From the NCBI GenBank assembly GCA_022453515.1, contig JAJNNY010000032.1, positions 62,001 through 126,000 of the forward strand: a DNA stretch of 64,000 nt, read 5' to 3'. Source of the DNA: Astrocystis sublimbata. Its lineage: Eukaryota > Ascomycota > Sordariomycetes > Xylariales > Xylariaceae. Both the position numbers and the translations under genes were made by a program. A model generated the notes under the pieces. That model saw nothing but the letters and a program-made list of their open reading frames with translations, searched no databases and was not told where the DNA came from. Positions within the stretch are counted from its first letter, which is position 1; the number at the start of each line of letters is the position of its first letter. Positions 1 through 12,067 of this stretch are shown piece after piece.

Positions 1-2
1 AC

Positions 3-2752
3 GGTTCCAAGAGGAAGTTCAAGCTCTGCGACTTTGGTTCCGCCTCCCCGCCCAAAGCTGCACCTCAGACGGTTGTGGAATGCCGGTTGTTAGACGAGGA
101 TATCCAGAAGCACACTACGATGCAGTACAGAAGCCCCGAAATGGTCGACGTGTACAGGAAGCAGCCGATAGACGAGAAGTCGGACATTTGGGCGCTGGGT
201 GTGCTCCTCTACAAACTCTGCTACTACACAACCCCCTTCGAGGACCAGGGCCAACTGGCCATCTTGAATGCGAGCTATCGATTCCCTAGCTACCCTGCTT
301 TCTCCGACAGGCTGAAACAGTTGATCGGTAAGTTGTTCGATGCCGGCCGCCGTATCTTCGAGCTGATAGTCCACCAGCCTCCATGCTCCGAGAGAACCTG
401 ACTTCCAGGCCGAATATATACCAAGTGCTCCGAGAAAGCTGCAAGATGCAGGGCCGTGAAGTGCCCATTCGCGATGTTAGTCGCCCTCCCTCTGCTTGAA
501 GTCAGAGCCCCGTAGTGCCATCGGCTAACACTCCATCGCAGATCTACTCAGACCGATCCCATTCGTCGGAGCCGCAAAGGAGGGAACAGTCCTCCTCACT
601 CCCCGCAGAACGTAAAACTAGTGGTACACCGACTGTGGGCGCCGTATACTCTCCGCCGCCACAGCAACAAGCCCAAGCACTTCCCGATATAACGCCCATG
701 CGCCGAGGGAGACCGACTACTACTGCCTCAGCAGCCATTACCACCAACCCGGCCCCACCTTCGCAAGCCCCTGCAAAGGCGACTGCCCCGAAAGTGACTT
801 CTGGCGACCCCTTTGCTGCTCTTGATGCCAGGTCAGGAGGCAAATCTAGTAGCGACGAGTTGTCCTCCAGGTTCCCGACTCTGGATCAGTTCACCCTTCT
901 GCACGACCACGGAGCCAACTTCGAGTTTGACAGCCCAACATCACCACAGGCGCCACCCAATCAATCGATAGCGCAGCTCGATCAACGTGTAGCTGAGAAT
1001 CTCGTCGATGATGCTTTCTCCAGGCTACCCGCGAAGTCTGGCTCAGCCTCGGAGGGCTACAGGTCCGAGGGCCAGAGGCAATTTACCGACCCGGGTCGCG
1101 TACAGTCCGCGACCACAGCTGCTAATGAACAACTCCAGAAAACTACCTCGGCCCCGCAAAGACCGGTGATCGAGAGAAGTAAAGCGTCTGCCATCATATC
1201 TAACAACCCTGAACTGCAAGCCATATCATCCAGTCTGCCCCAACCCAACCATGAAGTCTCCAACAAGTCGAAAATGGTCTCTATCGGAACTATGACTAGT
1301 CCTCCACTCGAACCGCAGGCTCGTGATTATCCTCCAATCCACCGGTTTCCACCGGCAGACCAGCATCGCTCGACGAGCCTACCCAGGCAGCCGAATTTGC
1401 CAACTTCGAGTCAGGCACAATTGGATCCAAACTTGGCGATCAGGCCATCCCCCAGCCCTCGAGTCCCGTCAGTGCAATCACAATCCGCGCTCACAGGACA
1501 ACCATCTTCCTCGCGACCATCACTGGAAGTTGGGCGACCGAATCTCGACTTTATGGAACAACCGACGAGGTCTTCCTCCAACGTGAGCCGATCCAGACCA
1601 TCCAGCATCTATCTTGAGTCTAGCATGGATTATCTGCGTGAGCGAGAGGCAGCAGCTAGACCTCTACGTACACCGGGTCAACCCTCACCCAGACTGTCTC
1701 CCAATGCTGGATCCCCCAGGATTGAGCCCCAAGATGAAAGTACTATCGAATCCAATGTTGAATTCCTGCGGACGATGGAGGACTACGATAATAAGAAGAA
1801 AGATAAAGGCGCTAAGCAGCACAGTAAACGTTCGAGCCTAAGTTCGCTATCGGGCACCAAGAATATCCTAGCTGGGAAATTCGGTGATGCCTTCAAGCGT
1901 TTCGAAGGGAATCCCTCGAGCTCTTCAGTACGGACACCGTCTCCCTTGAAAGATGAAGGAAATCATGGCTTGACGCCCATCGCTGGATCCGAGGCCACGG
2001 ACGGACGCAGTGATGATGGTCTCTTCTCAACTGAAACAGAAATGAGCCCAGAGATGCGGCGAGAACTAGAAGCGCAGAGTCTTGCCGACGAGGAGCGAAG
2101 AGTAGAAGCAGCAGCAGCTGAATATAAGCGAAAGGTGGCAGCACGCGATGGCAGTGGCGGAGCTTCTCCAATGCTCCCGAGAAGCATCGGTGGTGTTTCG
2201 CGCGCCACCAGTATACAAAATCGAGTACAAAACTTACTAGAAGAGTCACAGAAGTCGTCTCAGCAGGTTCAACGCACTGCCTCAGGTTATGGCAAGTTCT
2301 CCGACGAAGCATTGGTCAACAGTCGTGAGGAGAAAGAATTGCCGGAACTGCCATCTCGGCCCACGGGTGGTGCTCCTCCTCCAAAGCCACCCACCAGCTC
2401 GTCAGAGGCTTTGGCGCGAGCACGACCCAGCGGTCAAGGGGTTGGTTCGAGTAGCCGTCCAGCTCCACCCCCGAAACCAAGCCCAGCTCCCAAGCCGACA
2501 CACTTGAACAATCTTCCCACGGGCGGTCGCCGATCGCCGACTAAGCAACATCAATCTTCCAGCCATGCTTACAGAGCGAGTTCGGATCAGCTCGTAGGAG
2601 TCGGTCTACCTGGACGGCCCATGCTGGACATGACCTTTCAAGAAAAGGAAGAGTATATCCAAAACTTTAGCCAGAGGTTTCCCAGCCTGAGTTCAATAGA
2701 AATGGTCGAGCGGGATATAGATGCTGAAATGGGGCAAAAAGACACACGTTAG
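3..2752 (+). CDS. Ark1/Prk1/AAK1-type (NAK family) Ser/Thr protein kinase, 5' truncated by window edge
   Basis: The exons are <3..327, 378..475 and 542..2752, and both junctions keep frame (GTAAGT and GTTAGT donors; CTAAC branch site in intron 2). The fragment begins at the kinase DFG segment (LCDFGSA) and runs through the activation segment and APE-equivalent (TTMQYRSPEM) and subdomain IX (DIWALGVLLYKL). It then has a long disordered tail of about 740 residues. The tail carries two related short motifs (SSMDYLRERE and SNVEFLRTMED) and proline-rich SH3-ligand stretches (APPPKPP, APPPKPSPAPKP) near the end. Kinases of this family phosphorylate endocytic coat and actin-patch proteins (Ark1/Prk1 in yeast, AAK1 in animals). 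A cortical endocytic role is inferred from the family. The N-lobe and catalytic loop lie outside the window. It converges on the MFS gene across about 0.7 kb. Confidence 0.9.
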
Positions 2753-3430
2753 ATAAATGTCAAAAAAGAGGCATGCGCTTGTTGGGTTTTGTCTACCATC
2801 AGACGAGGTTTGGATATCGTACTGTCCATTGGTTGTTTATTGGCCAATATTGTTGCCAATTCGCACTTCGCTGCAATATACTTACCTAGGCATAGTCCCG
2901 CATACTTAGACGTGGGAAATGGCGTTTTTAGCGAGTAATTGGATAACTCATATTTTGAAGACACTCAATCAATCCTATTTACATGCACGTTATTGACGAC
3001 CATACGAGATCAAGATTTTATTTGGATCCTGTAAGAATTAATTGTCGTATAACCTAAATGGTATGAATTTAAAGAGGCTATACATAATCAGGTGATGGCC
3101 AAGTAATAATAAACAATAATATACCTGTAACGTTGTTCCATAGAGGATTAACATAGGTAGATGGTGCTCTATTTCAGAGGGCACTTTCATTGAATTATCG
3201 CACTCCGGGGGCCACTATCTCATATCGTCAAAAGACCAAACAAATGCTTGCTTGCTGTATCCTGGAAACCACATGCAAACCCGACATTATATTACACGCC
3301 CACCGACCATCCCGGGACACGCAAGCATTTCGGGTTCTCTTCCTCGTCTTTCTCTCCCTTTTCACGAACCGTCCGTTCGTGGTAGCAGTACTCTCAACTT
3401 AATGCTGTAGCATCAAAGTGCTTAGGACCT
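2753..3430. other. Convergent 3' intergenic region
   Basis: This stretch lies between the stop codons of the Ark1-type kinase (+) and the MFS permease (-). It is AT-rich. An AATAAA hexamer at 3108-3113 is a possible poly(A) signal for the kinase transcript, although it is about 350 nt past the stop. No coding ORF is convincing here. Confidence 0.5.
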
Positions 3431-5778
3431 TTAGTACATATACCTGAACTCGGGGTTCAGGTCGCCCATCTCCGTCTTCTCGTGCTCCGTGAGGCCGATG
3501 TCGGTGACCGTCTTGGCGCGCTTCCGGTTCTCGAGGTGGATGGAGATCAGGTAGAGCACCGAGGAAAACCCGCTGAGGAGCACGAAGGCGAGGCAGATGG
3601 CGAAGCCCTTGGTGAAGTAGGGCGCGTCGCCTGGGAGGAAGATGTAGGTGGCGATGATGCCGCCGCTGTTTAGGGGAGGGGGGTGTGTGTTAGTTTGAAA
3701 ATATTGGGGGGTTTGGACTTGAGTTCAGGAATGGAATGGGGCTAAGTAGCTAGGTACTCATGTGAGGTTACGTACATGTTTCCGAATCCGATCTGCCATG
3801 CTGAGCCGATGGATCGTCGGTGATGCCCGCCTAGGTTCATCTGGAACCAACAGACGATGATGGGGAGGACACCGTAGGTGCCGATGGTAACTGCATTCAA
3901 ACATGTGTGTTAGTCGACCTCCAAATCCCACATCGAATGTCTTCTTGGCGCAAGAAGGAAACTAGCTGATGAAGTAGTCGAGTGGGTATTGTTCCACATA
4001 CCGAGATGCAGCACAGCATATTCAACCGTCCTGTTCGTATGAACAGCCAGCAACGTGGCAAGACCTGCAATAGTGATGGCCAGCGGCGCCAGAGCGAAGA
4101 ACGCACGGTGGCGTGTCCAGTCCGAAAGCACTGCTACGAGCAGCGAGAAAACGAACGAGGCCGCCCACGGCGGGACGGAATGCAGCTGTGTCTGGATGGG
4201 GTCGTAGTTGTACGTCTTGATGATCGTAGGGGCGAAGAAGGCGTAGCTGTAGGCCGGCACAATTAGGCCGAGGTACATGAACCCGCCCAGCCAGACTCGA
4301 TGGTCCTTCATGACTTGGATGACGTCGTGGAGAGTGACCTTGCGCTCGGCGGCGTTGTTGCCCTGGTCGGCTCTCAGGCGCGCCTTGACATACGTACGCT
4401 CTTCGTCAGAAAGCCACTTTGCGTCTTCGGGGCTGCGTCATCGTTTAGTTTGCGAGTTTTGAAAAGCCACCTCGGACGAGCAAGGTTTGGGGGGTTTCTT
4501 ACAATACGGGGAAAATGAAGAAGAATATCACGGCGACAACGGCGGTGAGAGCACCCTCAATGATGAAAATCCACCGCCATCCGTGGTAGCCCCGCGCTCC
4601 GTCCACTTTGGTCAAATCGGTTAGCCTCAATCTATTCATATAGATTGCAATGTTGGTTCATGCACATACATTTTCCAATTGCCGATGCAAGAAGACCACC
4701 AAAGGCCCCGGCAAGGGATGTGGACGAGAAAAACAAAGAATATCGTTTCTGTGCTTCGCTTCGTCTGTACCACATACTAATCAGGTAGAAGCATCCTAGA
4801 CTACCATTAGTATCCAAGGTGCTTGTGGCGTTGGAAAGGCTCTTATCGTCGGCATACCTGGAAACATGCCTGTCTCGAATATGCCGAGGAAGAATCGAGT
4901 AACAAGCTGCGGCGGATGTAAGCGCACGAGAACACCACGAGTGGATGAGAATAACACAAGTGTAACATCACACGTACCAAGCCAGCATAGTTCTGGACTA
5001 GCCCCTGGAAAATGGAGACAAGTCCAAACCCGAACATGCAGCCAGACAGCCACACGCGGGGCGAGAAGCGCTTCAGAAGAATGTTGCTGGGGATCTCGAA
5101 GAAGATATAGGGAACGAAGAAAATGGTCAGAGCTAGTAGAAGAGGGGGGTCAGCAAACGAGGACTACGCGTGCAGGTTTTCGAGGCATTGGGTGTCCTAC
5201 CTGTGTTGTAGTCTGTTTGTTCCAGCCCGAGATCGCGTTCCAAGTTGAAAGATCTCGCATTTGCAATGTTCACTCGGTCCAGGAAGGCGAGCAGATACAT
5301 GATGCTGACGAATGGTAGGATATACCAATCAATCCGTGTCAACACTGCACCGCCGAGAGTTAGCTATTGCGTTTCCTTTTCGACCGTAACATCAATGATC
5401 TTCCCAACAGTAAAAGAAACTCTCTATTTCCCAATGCATCGAGTGAGAGATCACTCACATTTCCGATCAGTGGTGTGCGCGGGGCACTGAAGCGAGGTTT
5501 CATCATAGTCCGAGTCGCCGGCCGGGCGATAGCTGTCCTTGCTGGGAACGATCTCTTCTCCCTTCTCATTGTCGACACTCGTCCGCGCTGCGATGTTGAT
5601 TAGTTTCAGATAAAATCATTTTCGAAACACAATCGGAGGTTTCTGCCATTTTCGCATTTGATTCTCTGCTCTCGACATCTCATGACGAGAGTGTCATGGC
5701 ATGACCCTCGAAAAAAAAACATGTGCAGTGACGTAGGGAGAAGCTATCCGACTTACGGGCATCGTTGAGAACGGGCAT
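3431..5778 (-). CDS. MFS anion:cation symporter, allantoate/nicotinate permease-like (Dal5/Tna1 family)
   Basis: Ten exons on the minus strand join in frame to 502 aa: 5778-5757, 5587-5459, 5344-5201, 5132-4978, 4906-4858, 4795-4670, 4605-4503, 4432-4002, 3890-3776 and 3665-3431. The first exon encodes only seven residues (MPVLNDA). The first membrane segment carries the family signature RIDWYILPF...FLDRVNIANAR. Later segments include FFVPYIFFEIPSN, RFFLGIFETGMFPG and YHGWRWIFIIEG, and the tail ends LNPEFRYMY. This is the 12-TM layout of the ACS family (TCDB 2.A.1.14), which imports nicotinate, allantoate, pantothenate, dipeptides or related small anions at the plasma membrane. The family is certain but the substrate cannot be read from sequence. 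Nine introns in a 1.5-kb CDS is intron-dense for this window. Confidence 0.93.
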
Positions 5779-8700
5779 CTTGGCATATGTATAATAAGCA
5801 CAGACACGCTATGCTGGCGAACGGCTTGAGTGGGCAGAAGAACGCCACGATTTCCAAAGGATCTCAAATCTATTGTTGAAGGGCAAAAAGCCAGCTCGTT
5901 TATATCGATGACCGACGACAGAACAAATAACAAATGGAAACCCCGGTGGGTGCTTGAGCTTTTCCGGCGTCTTCGGTAGTCCGGGCTAAACCCAGTTGGC
6001 CGTCGCCGACGCTGATCCCTAATATTGGGGTAATTGGTTCAGGGAGTGTTTGTTAAACCCAGACCACGCGGCACGCACCCTGTTCCAATCAACTGGTAAC
6101 AAGAAGCTCGGGGTGTGGGAGAGATTGTTTGTATCGGAAAATTATCAGAGCACTTACGTACTGTTCCAATGGGCATGCATGCGTACTAGTCAGCCTGGTG
6201 CTACCCTGACATCGACAGTATCTGGGAGGCCGCAGGACTTGAAACTAAGCACGTTGGTCAGCCGAGGCCCCCGATGTCGCTGCTGTATGCGCCCAGATGG
6301 ATCCCTTGCCTATGGGGCTGGACGGACTTGAACTGTGTGATTCACTATTTATCGCCTCTATATTTCATCTGATTGACTAGAGAATAGCTGCCTCGTTTCA
6401 GGAACTCGAGAGTTCAATCCGAGTTGCCATGCATTAGCTAGCGAAAGGCGGCCCGAACGGCGCTATCCAAGTTCTCCAAGGTGGTCGAACCCCAGATTGA
6501 CCCCAGATTCTAACGATGCTACCCAATGCGACACCCCTTTGTATACGTTGGACCCTTGGTCGACGGCATGGGATGGCGGCATTCTAGGTTGGCCTATTTC
6601 TGAAAACTCGGGGATTGGAGATTCGATTTCACTTTCAAAGTCACATGAGTGAAGAACTCTCTGGTGTCTGGTTTGCTTGGGATTCCAACAGCCTCGACAG
6701 CTGCGCGCGTGACGAGCGCTGACGCCTGCCAAGGGTTGAACCCTTCGGCTCCTCAAATACAACCCCCCCTGCCTCTCCGCATCTTGGCTGGTCGAGCCAC
6801 AGGCTGATGTCCCAAGCCAAAACCAATAAACTCTAAATCCGCCTGTTCCGCTCATCTTTTTTTGCTTCTTTGTTTGAATAAGTCTGGCTTCTTTGTGCCT
6901 GGCCTGCCGAGCGATCTTAGCCGTTCGCACGAAATGGAATCATCCCACAACGATGAGTAATCCAATAATTCCGCGTTGCCTGTCTGAGGTAGGTTCCACA
7001 CACCAAGTAACTATCTAAACCGCCAACTGGCTTTGTTTCTCGGCACCGTGAGACGCGCCCTACTCGTGGATCATGGTCACGCTGATGTGTTGGTCGCCAG
7101 TCTAAGATGGTGGGCTCGGTAGGTAAGAGATCGGCACCACATTGTCGGGAAATGAGAGTGGTGTCATGAATTCACGATGTTCAAAATGCGGTCAAGGCAT
7201 CAATTTAAGATTAGCTCGGTGAAGCTGTGCAGCGTTGCATCGTGACCCTTGGATTGCCGTGCTGGCGATCAGGGGCGAATCCAATCGGCACGATTGCGAC
7301 GCTTGTGTCTATGTGTACCAGTGGCACGACATTGCCGTCGAGTACTGCTCAGAGCTCGCCGTGTACAAAGCCGCGATACATACTGGTAGCACATGTGTCG
7401 CCTGGTCGAGGTCGCCCATGCGCATCTGGATTGTTCGAAGTTGCAACAGAGCTCGACAAAAGGTCCGCCCACCACTGATAGGTGCACAGCGGCGAGTGTG
7501 CGACTCCTGAGCTTACGACCCAGGTAGCTTGGACTCACACAGAGAGTCTAAGCCAAGGCTGCAAGATGTAATACGGTCTTGCAACATTGGCCATAGGGCA
7601 GTAAGGCGATTTTAGTCGTGCCAAAAGGTCATTCATGTATCGCCGTTGAGCCATTTCAGTGTGAGTCACTGGTTTGGAACAGATCAGATCGAAAAGAAGT
7701 ATTGACAGCATGTCAAGCTTTCACTTTGCCCGTCTGCCCGACACACTCTTTCCAATCCGGCTTTGTCTGCAAAGAGTAGAGTGGTCACTGGTGGGTGAAA
7801 AGGGGCCTAATTATTGGCGAGGCTGAAATATGGAAGGATCCAATTGCATCCCACGTAAAGAGATTGGTGTCATAGCTCTTGCGCTCGATGGAAGTAGTGT
7901 CATTTCAATTTGGTGTTGAACCTTGCAAAGCACGTGGAATAACGGGCCATGGCTGCTTATCTTCCTTCGAAATTCGGCGTATTACGGCTGCGCATCGAAT
8001 ATTCGAGATTAAAATGGATCGTACGTTAGAACAGAGGCCCGCGACACGCTCATCTTTTTTGCGAGGGCCACAGACGCTGGGGAGGAAAGACAAATTCAAT
8101 CGCAGGTAAAGAGCGAGCATGATTATAGGTACCGGAGATCCCCATGTGTTTATATGTAGTAAGATGGTCGAGAACGACATGCGCCTTGTTGTTCCCACTG
8201 GGCAGTTAGCCCACCCCCACAGGCTGTTGGATAAAGCAGTGTCGAGATAACGCATATAACAGGTCAATTGCGCCATACGAACCATGCAATTCTGATCTTT
8301 GCCATGATCACGGATGTCGGCACCTTCATTTACATCATTCGTTACACCGTTTTCAAGAGCTGAAAGCAATATTTCCTGCCGTTGGCAGATCTCTTACAAG
8401 TCAATCCGTGGTGTCGGTCCGTGATTGGCAATTGGGTAACAGAGGAATTATCACAACATCATATTGCATGAGTATACTGCAACACCTCCTATCGATTGGC
8501 CCGATTAGCTGGAACTGTCCAGATCCTGATCTACACTTGCATGTTGCATGATCTGTCTGCACTCACTCGATAGTGGTGGTGGTTATAGGTCTGTAAGTGT
8601 CATTTCCCTGTCCTGCATGTATTTGGAGGTGCGAGAATGAGGAAATATGCATTGAGCCAGTCAGCAAATTGCCACGGATGGTTTTCAGGTTGAAATTCCC

Positions 8701-9983
8701 GCCCCCCAGAGATGCCAGACAGAGTTTGCAAAGAGCGGGCTAAAAGCTCCAAGGGCTCAGTTATTCCAAGGATGTCGAACAAAGGACAGGAGATCGTATC
8801 GGCTTCCACATATGTCTGCAGGTTATTCCACAGCTTATTCCAGTTTACTGTACATGGCCAATAGCGAGGCATCTGGCCGAGATAGCCAAGCAAAGCCAAG
8901 GACGATAGCACCTCGCGAAGCTTTTTTCACAGCATGGCGGGCATGGATGCTGGCCTTTTATCGAATTAAAGTAATTGGGTGCTGAGGATTAGTATTCGCA
9001 GATTCGTAACCCGGCATGCTGTTGAAGGAATGTCGCTCGAGACTAGGAGATACATAGTCAGTAGTAAGAAATCGTGGAAAACCAATCAGACTACGGGTTG
9101 CCGGCTGCTGACCGGCAGCACTTTGGCTGTATAGAAGGCTGCAGTAGCGGAGGAGGGAGCTGTAGCGTGGTGTACACATTCCCAACGTTTGCAGCGTGGA
9201 GTTTGTGGATGGTGGATCTCTGGTGGGGCACAAAAGCGGGATTGAATTTAGCTTAGCTTAGGCTGGGCTGGGGGGCTAAGCTTTGCTAACCCGGCTAGGC
9301 AGTTCCTTGGGCCCTGGGCAGCCCCCCCGGAACGGTATAGTGCAGCAATCACGTCATTTCAGAGGCTCGAAGCACAGAAATCCGGTCACCTATTACAGAT
9401 TCTCCGCAAGATTACGCTGCAATTCTGTACTTACTTATCTACTTGCCTCTACTGCCCAAGGCTCTCTGCAGATCCTCTGTCAGGCGCGCTGTTGGTTCTC
9501 CCAGCCCAGCCAACATGCCCTGCCAGCCAGCTCGCGTAATGTACCTAGGTACGGGCTACATGTGAGGTAGTATGGGCAAGGTGGCCGCCCGCTTTCCTTC
9601 CCTTCCACATCCCATCCTCCATCCTTTCGACGTAAGCAGTCTTGGTAGTACAGACCTCTCGCCTGCTCGCCTGCCTCTATCTCTATCCAGTTAGCTTTGA
9701 CGGGGCTTCCGATATGGTGTGCTTTGGCTTGTGTATGTTGTTATACTCGCCCATCCCGTCGGAGCCAGGATTCTGAGGATTCCTATCTTCTCTCTGCATG
9801 TACCCTCGAGTATTCATATGGACACTTCAACACCCTGAAAACACGAGCTTCCCCTGGTACACACACCTTGACAGTTGCTTTCTCATGCGCGTGACGTCTC
9901 GCAACTCGCCCTCCCCTTAATTCCACCACGCCTGGCCTGCTGCACGACGTCTGCCTTTCCCGTGCTCCCCTGACACGAGTAAG
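5779..9983. other. 4.2-kb divergent intergenic region, no gene recognised
   Basis: This lies between the start codons of the MFS permease (-) and the amino-acid transporter (+). Its longest open frames (6463-6930 and 7905-8369, both minus) have no recognisable domain and no convincing protein-like composition. A pyrimidine-rich tract around 9590-9700 precedes the amino-acid transporter and resembles a fungal core promoter. A 12-bp palindrome lies at 9541-9552. Confidence 0.5.
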
Positions 9984-12067
9984 ATGTACGGCACCGCGAA
10001 GACAGATACCGGGTCGGACCTGGCATCCCCCTCCCCCTCCGGGGATCGTGGCACGGTCGCCGCGAGTAGCGGTTGGTCTGCCTGGTTTGGTGGCCCGAAC
10101 ACCGTCATCGGTCGCCGCATTGCACCGCGCATTGTTCCCTTTACCGGTGATGGCCCAGACGACGAGTCGGACAGCGGTCTCAGCAGCGATGCCATCCTCG
10201 AGAAGCAGCTCGCCCAGGAGGCCGGGAGTGCCATCCAATACCGCACCTGTAGCTGGCAAAAGACTGCCGCCTTGCTCTTCTCCGAGTACATTTGTCTGGT
10301 GAGATTCAATTCCTACTTTGATCTGCCACCCTATCCGCAGCCTCATCTCACCTCGCCACGGAGAACGAAGTCTCCTTGACGAACCTGCCATCGAGTTGAA
10401 GCATACGCAGATGACCATATCATCGTTATATATTGCAATAATAGTACTCTGTCGCGGTCACCAAGACGCATAGCTAATGGTCCATTAGGCTATCATGAGT
10501 TTCCCATGGTCTTACAGCTATCTCGGATTGATACCTGGGTAAGCTCGCTTCTACTGGGAGAAAACATCTCAACATTATATACATTAACGCTCTCTCTAGC
10601 ATCATTCTTACTATAGTTCAAGCTCTCATTGTTTTATATACGTGAGTAACAGGTCTTCCCCACCACACACACCTGTTTCCATGCTAACAGAATCAATGGG
10701 GTAGTTCGTTGGTCTTATGGCAGTTCTGTTTGAGGCATCCCGAAGTCCGTGACGTTTGCGACATTGGACAGATGCTTTTTTGGAACAAGAAGTGGGCATG
10801 GTGGTTTACTGCCATCATGTTCCTGTTGAACAACACGTTCATTCAGGTCGGTGGATTGCTTCGCCCAAGTCCATACATTTGTGAGCTGACCATGCCTCCC
10901 AGGCTCTACATGTGCTCACAGGAGCCAAATACGTGAACACTCTCATCGGGGGTAATACCGACGCCATCAGCTGCCAGACCGTTTCGATCGGCTTTATTGT
11001 CGCTATTATTTCATGGCTTGCTTCGCTACCCCGTACTTTCAATGTCCTCTCTCATTTGGGCACTGCATCGGCATTTTTCACATTCATATCTGTGCTCCTG
11101 GCTGTCATATTTGCGGCAATCGAGAGTCACCCCGCCAAATACAGCGCAGTTCCAGTCACCGATCCTGCCACAGGCAAAGCTCTACCGTCAGGGGCACCGA
11201 TAGTGACACTGATTCCTTTGGCGTCAACCACCTTCGTGAACGGTCTCAACGCTTTCCTCAACATCAGTTACACACTCATTGGCCAGATCACACTGCCCAG
11301 CTTTATTGCCGAGATGAAGGAACCTCGGGACTTCCCGAAGGCTTTATGGGTGTGCACTATTCTGGAAATCATTGTCTTCACCATTGTCGGTGGAGCCGTT
11401 TACGCTTATACCGGCAATCAATATATGACGAGTCCCGCTTTTGGATCTCTGCAGCCACTATACAAGAAGCTTGCTTTCTCCTTCATGATTCCCACCATCA
11501 TCTTCCTCGGCGTACTTTACGCCTCGGTCTCTGCTCGCTTCGTCTTCCTCCGCATTTTCCACAACTCGCGGCACAAGAACGAGAACACTGTCGTCGGCTG
11601 GGCTTCCTGGGCGGCTATTCTTCGTACGGTGTTCCATCCTCTTAATGAACACAACCATTTTACTAATATTATGTCCAGTCGTTACTTGGGTTCTGGCCTT
11701 TGTGGTTGCCAACTCAATCCCATTCTTCAGTTCACGTGAGTTTCTTTCATGATACTGCTAGTCTTGAAGATCCAACAGCTGATGGCATCTAGTTCTCTCG
11801 CTACTGTCTTCTCTATTCGACTCCTTCTTCGGCTTCATCTTCTGGGGAGTGGCTTATTTCCGTATGCGGAAGGCAGACGGTGCCCCTTCACTCTTCAAAG
11901 ACCGAACTCTCCGAGGCTGGTTCGAAGGTGCTCTAAACATCGTCATCATCCTCACTGGCGCTTTCTTCCTGACTGGAGGAACGTACGCCACAGTCCAGGG
12001 CATCATAGACGAATATGAGGCAGGAACTGTGGGCCGCCCGTTCTCATGTGCAAGCAACGGCCTCTAA
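9984..12067 (+). CDS. AAAP-family amino-acid transporter (Aa_trans)
   Basis: Seven exons give 533 aa in frame: 9984..10298, 10489..10538, 10600..10641, 10705..10846, 10903..11623, 11679..11735 and 11793..12067. An acidic, Ser/Gly-rich cytosolic N-terminus of about 85 residues precedes the conserved start of the membrane domain (YRTCSWQKTAALLFSEYICL, then AIMSFPWSYSYLGLIPG). The transporter body includes LRHPEVRDVCDIGQMLFW, WWFTAIMFLLNNTFIQ, the ISYTLIGQITLPSFIAEMKEPRDF region and a last helical hairpin FDSFFGFIFWGVAYFRM. The family moves neutral or aromatic amino acids with protons across plasma or vacuolar membranes. Substrate and membrane are not decidable here. The two small exons (50 and 42 nt) encode one transmembrane helix and are easily missed by gene finders. 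ATG at 9984 is the first start in frame. Confidence 0.9.

Noticed and set aside
6390..6430. tRNA-like T-arm (GTTCAATCC)
   Set aside because: No matching acceptor, D or anticodon arms at the right distances.
6463..6930. 155-codon open frame on the minus strand
   Set aside because: No recognisable domain, no flanking exons that would extend it, and composition (Arg/Ser/Gly mix) like random GC-balanced DNA.
7905..8369. 154-codon minus-strand open frame
   Set aside because: No domain or family resemblance, and no splice-linked neighbours; treated as chance.
9783..10418. 211-codon minus-strand frame opposite the amino-acid transporter start
   Set aside because: It is the antisense shadow of exon 1, whose sense reading fits the transporter family.
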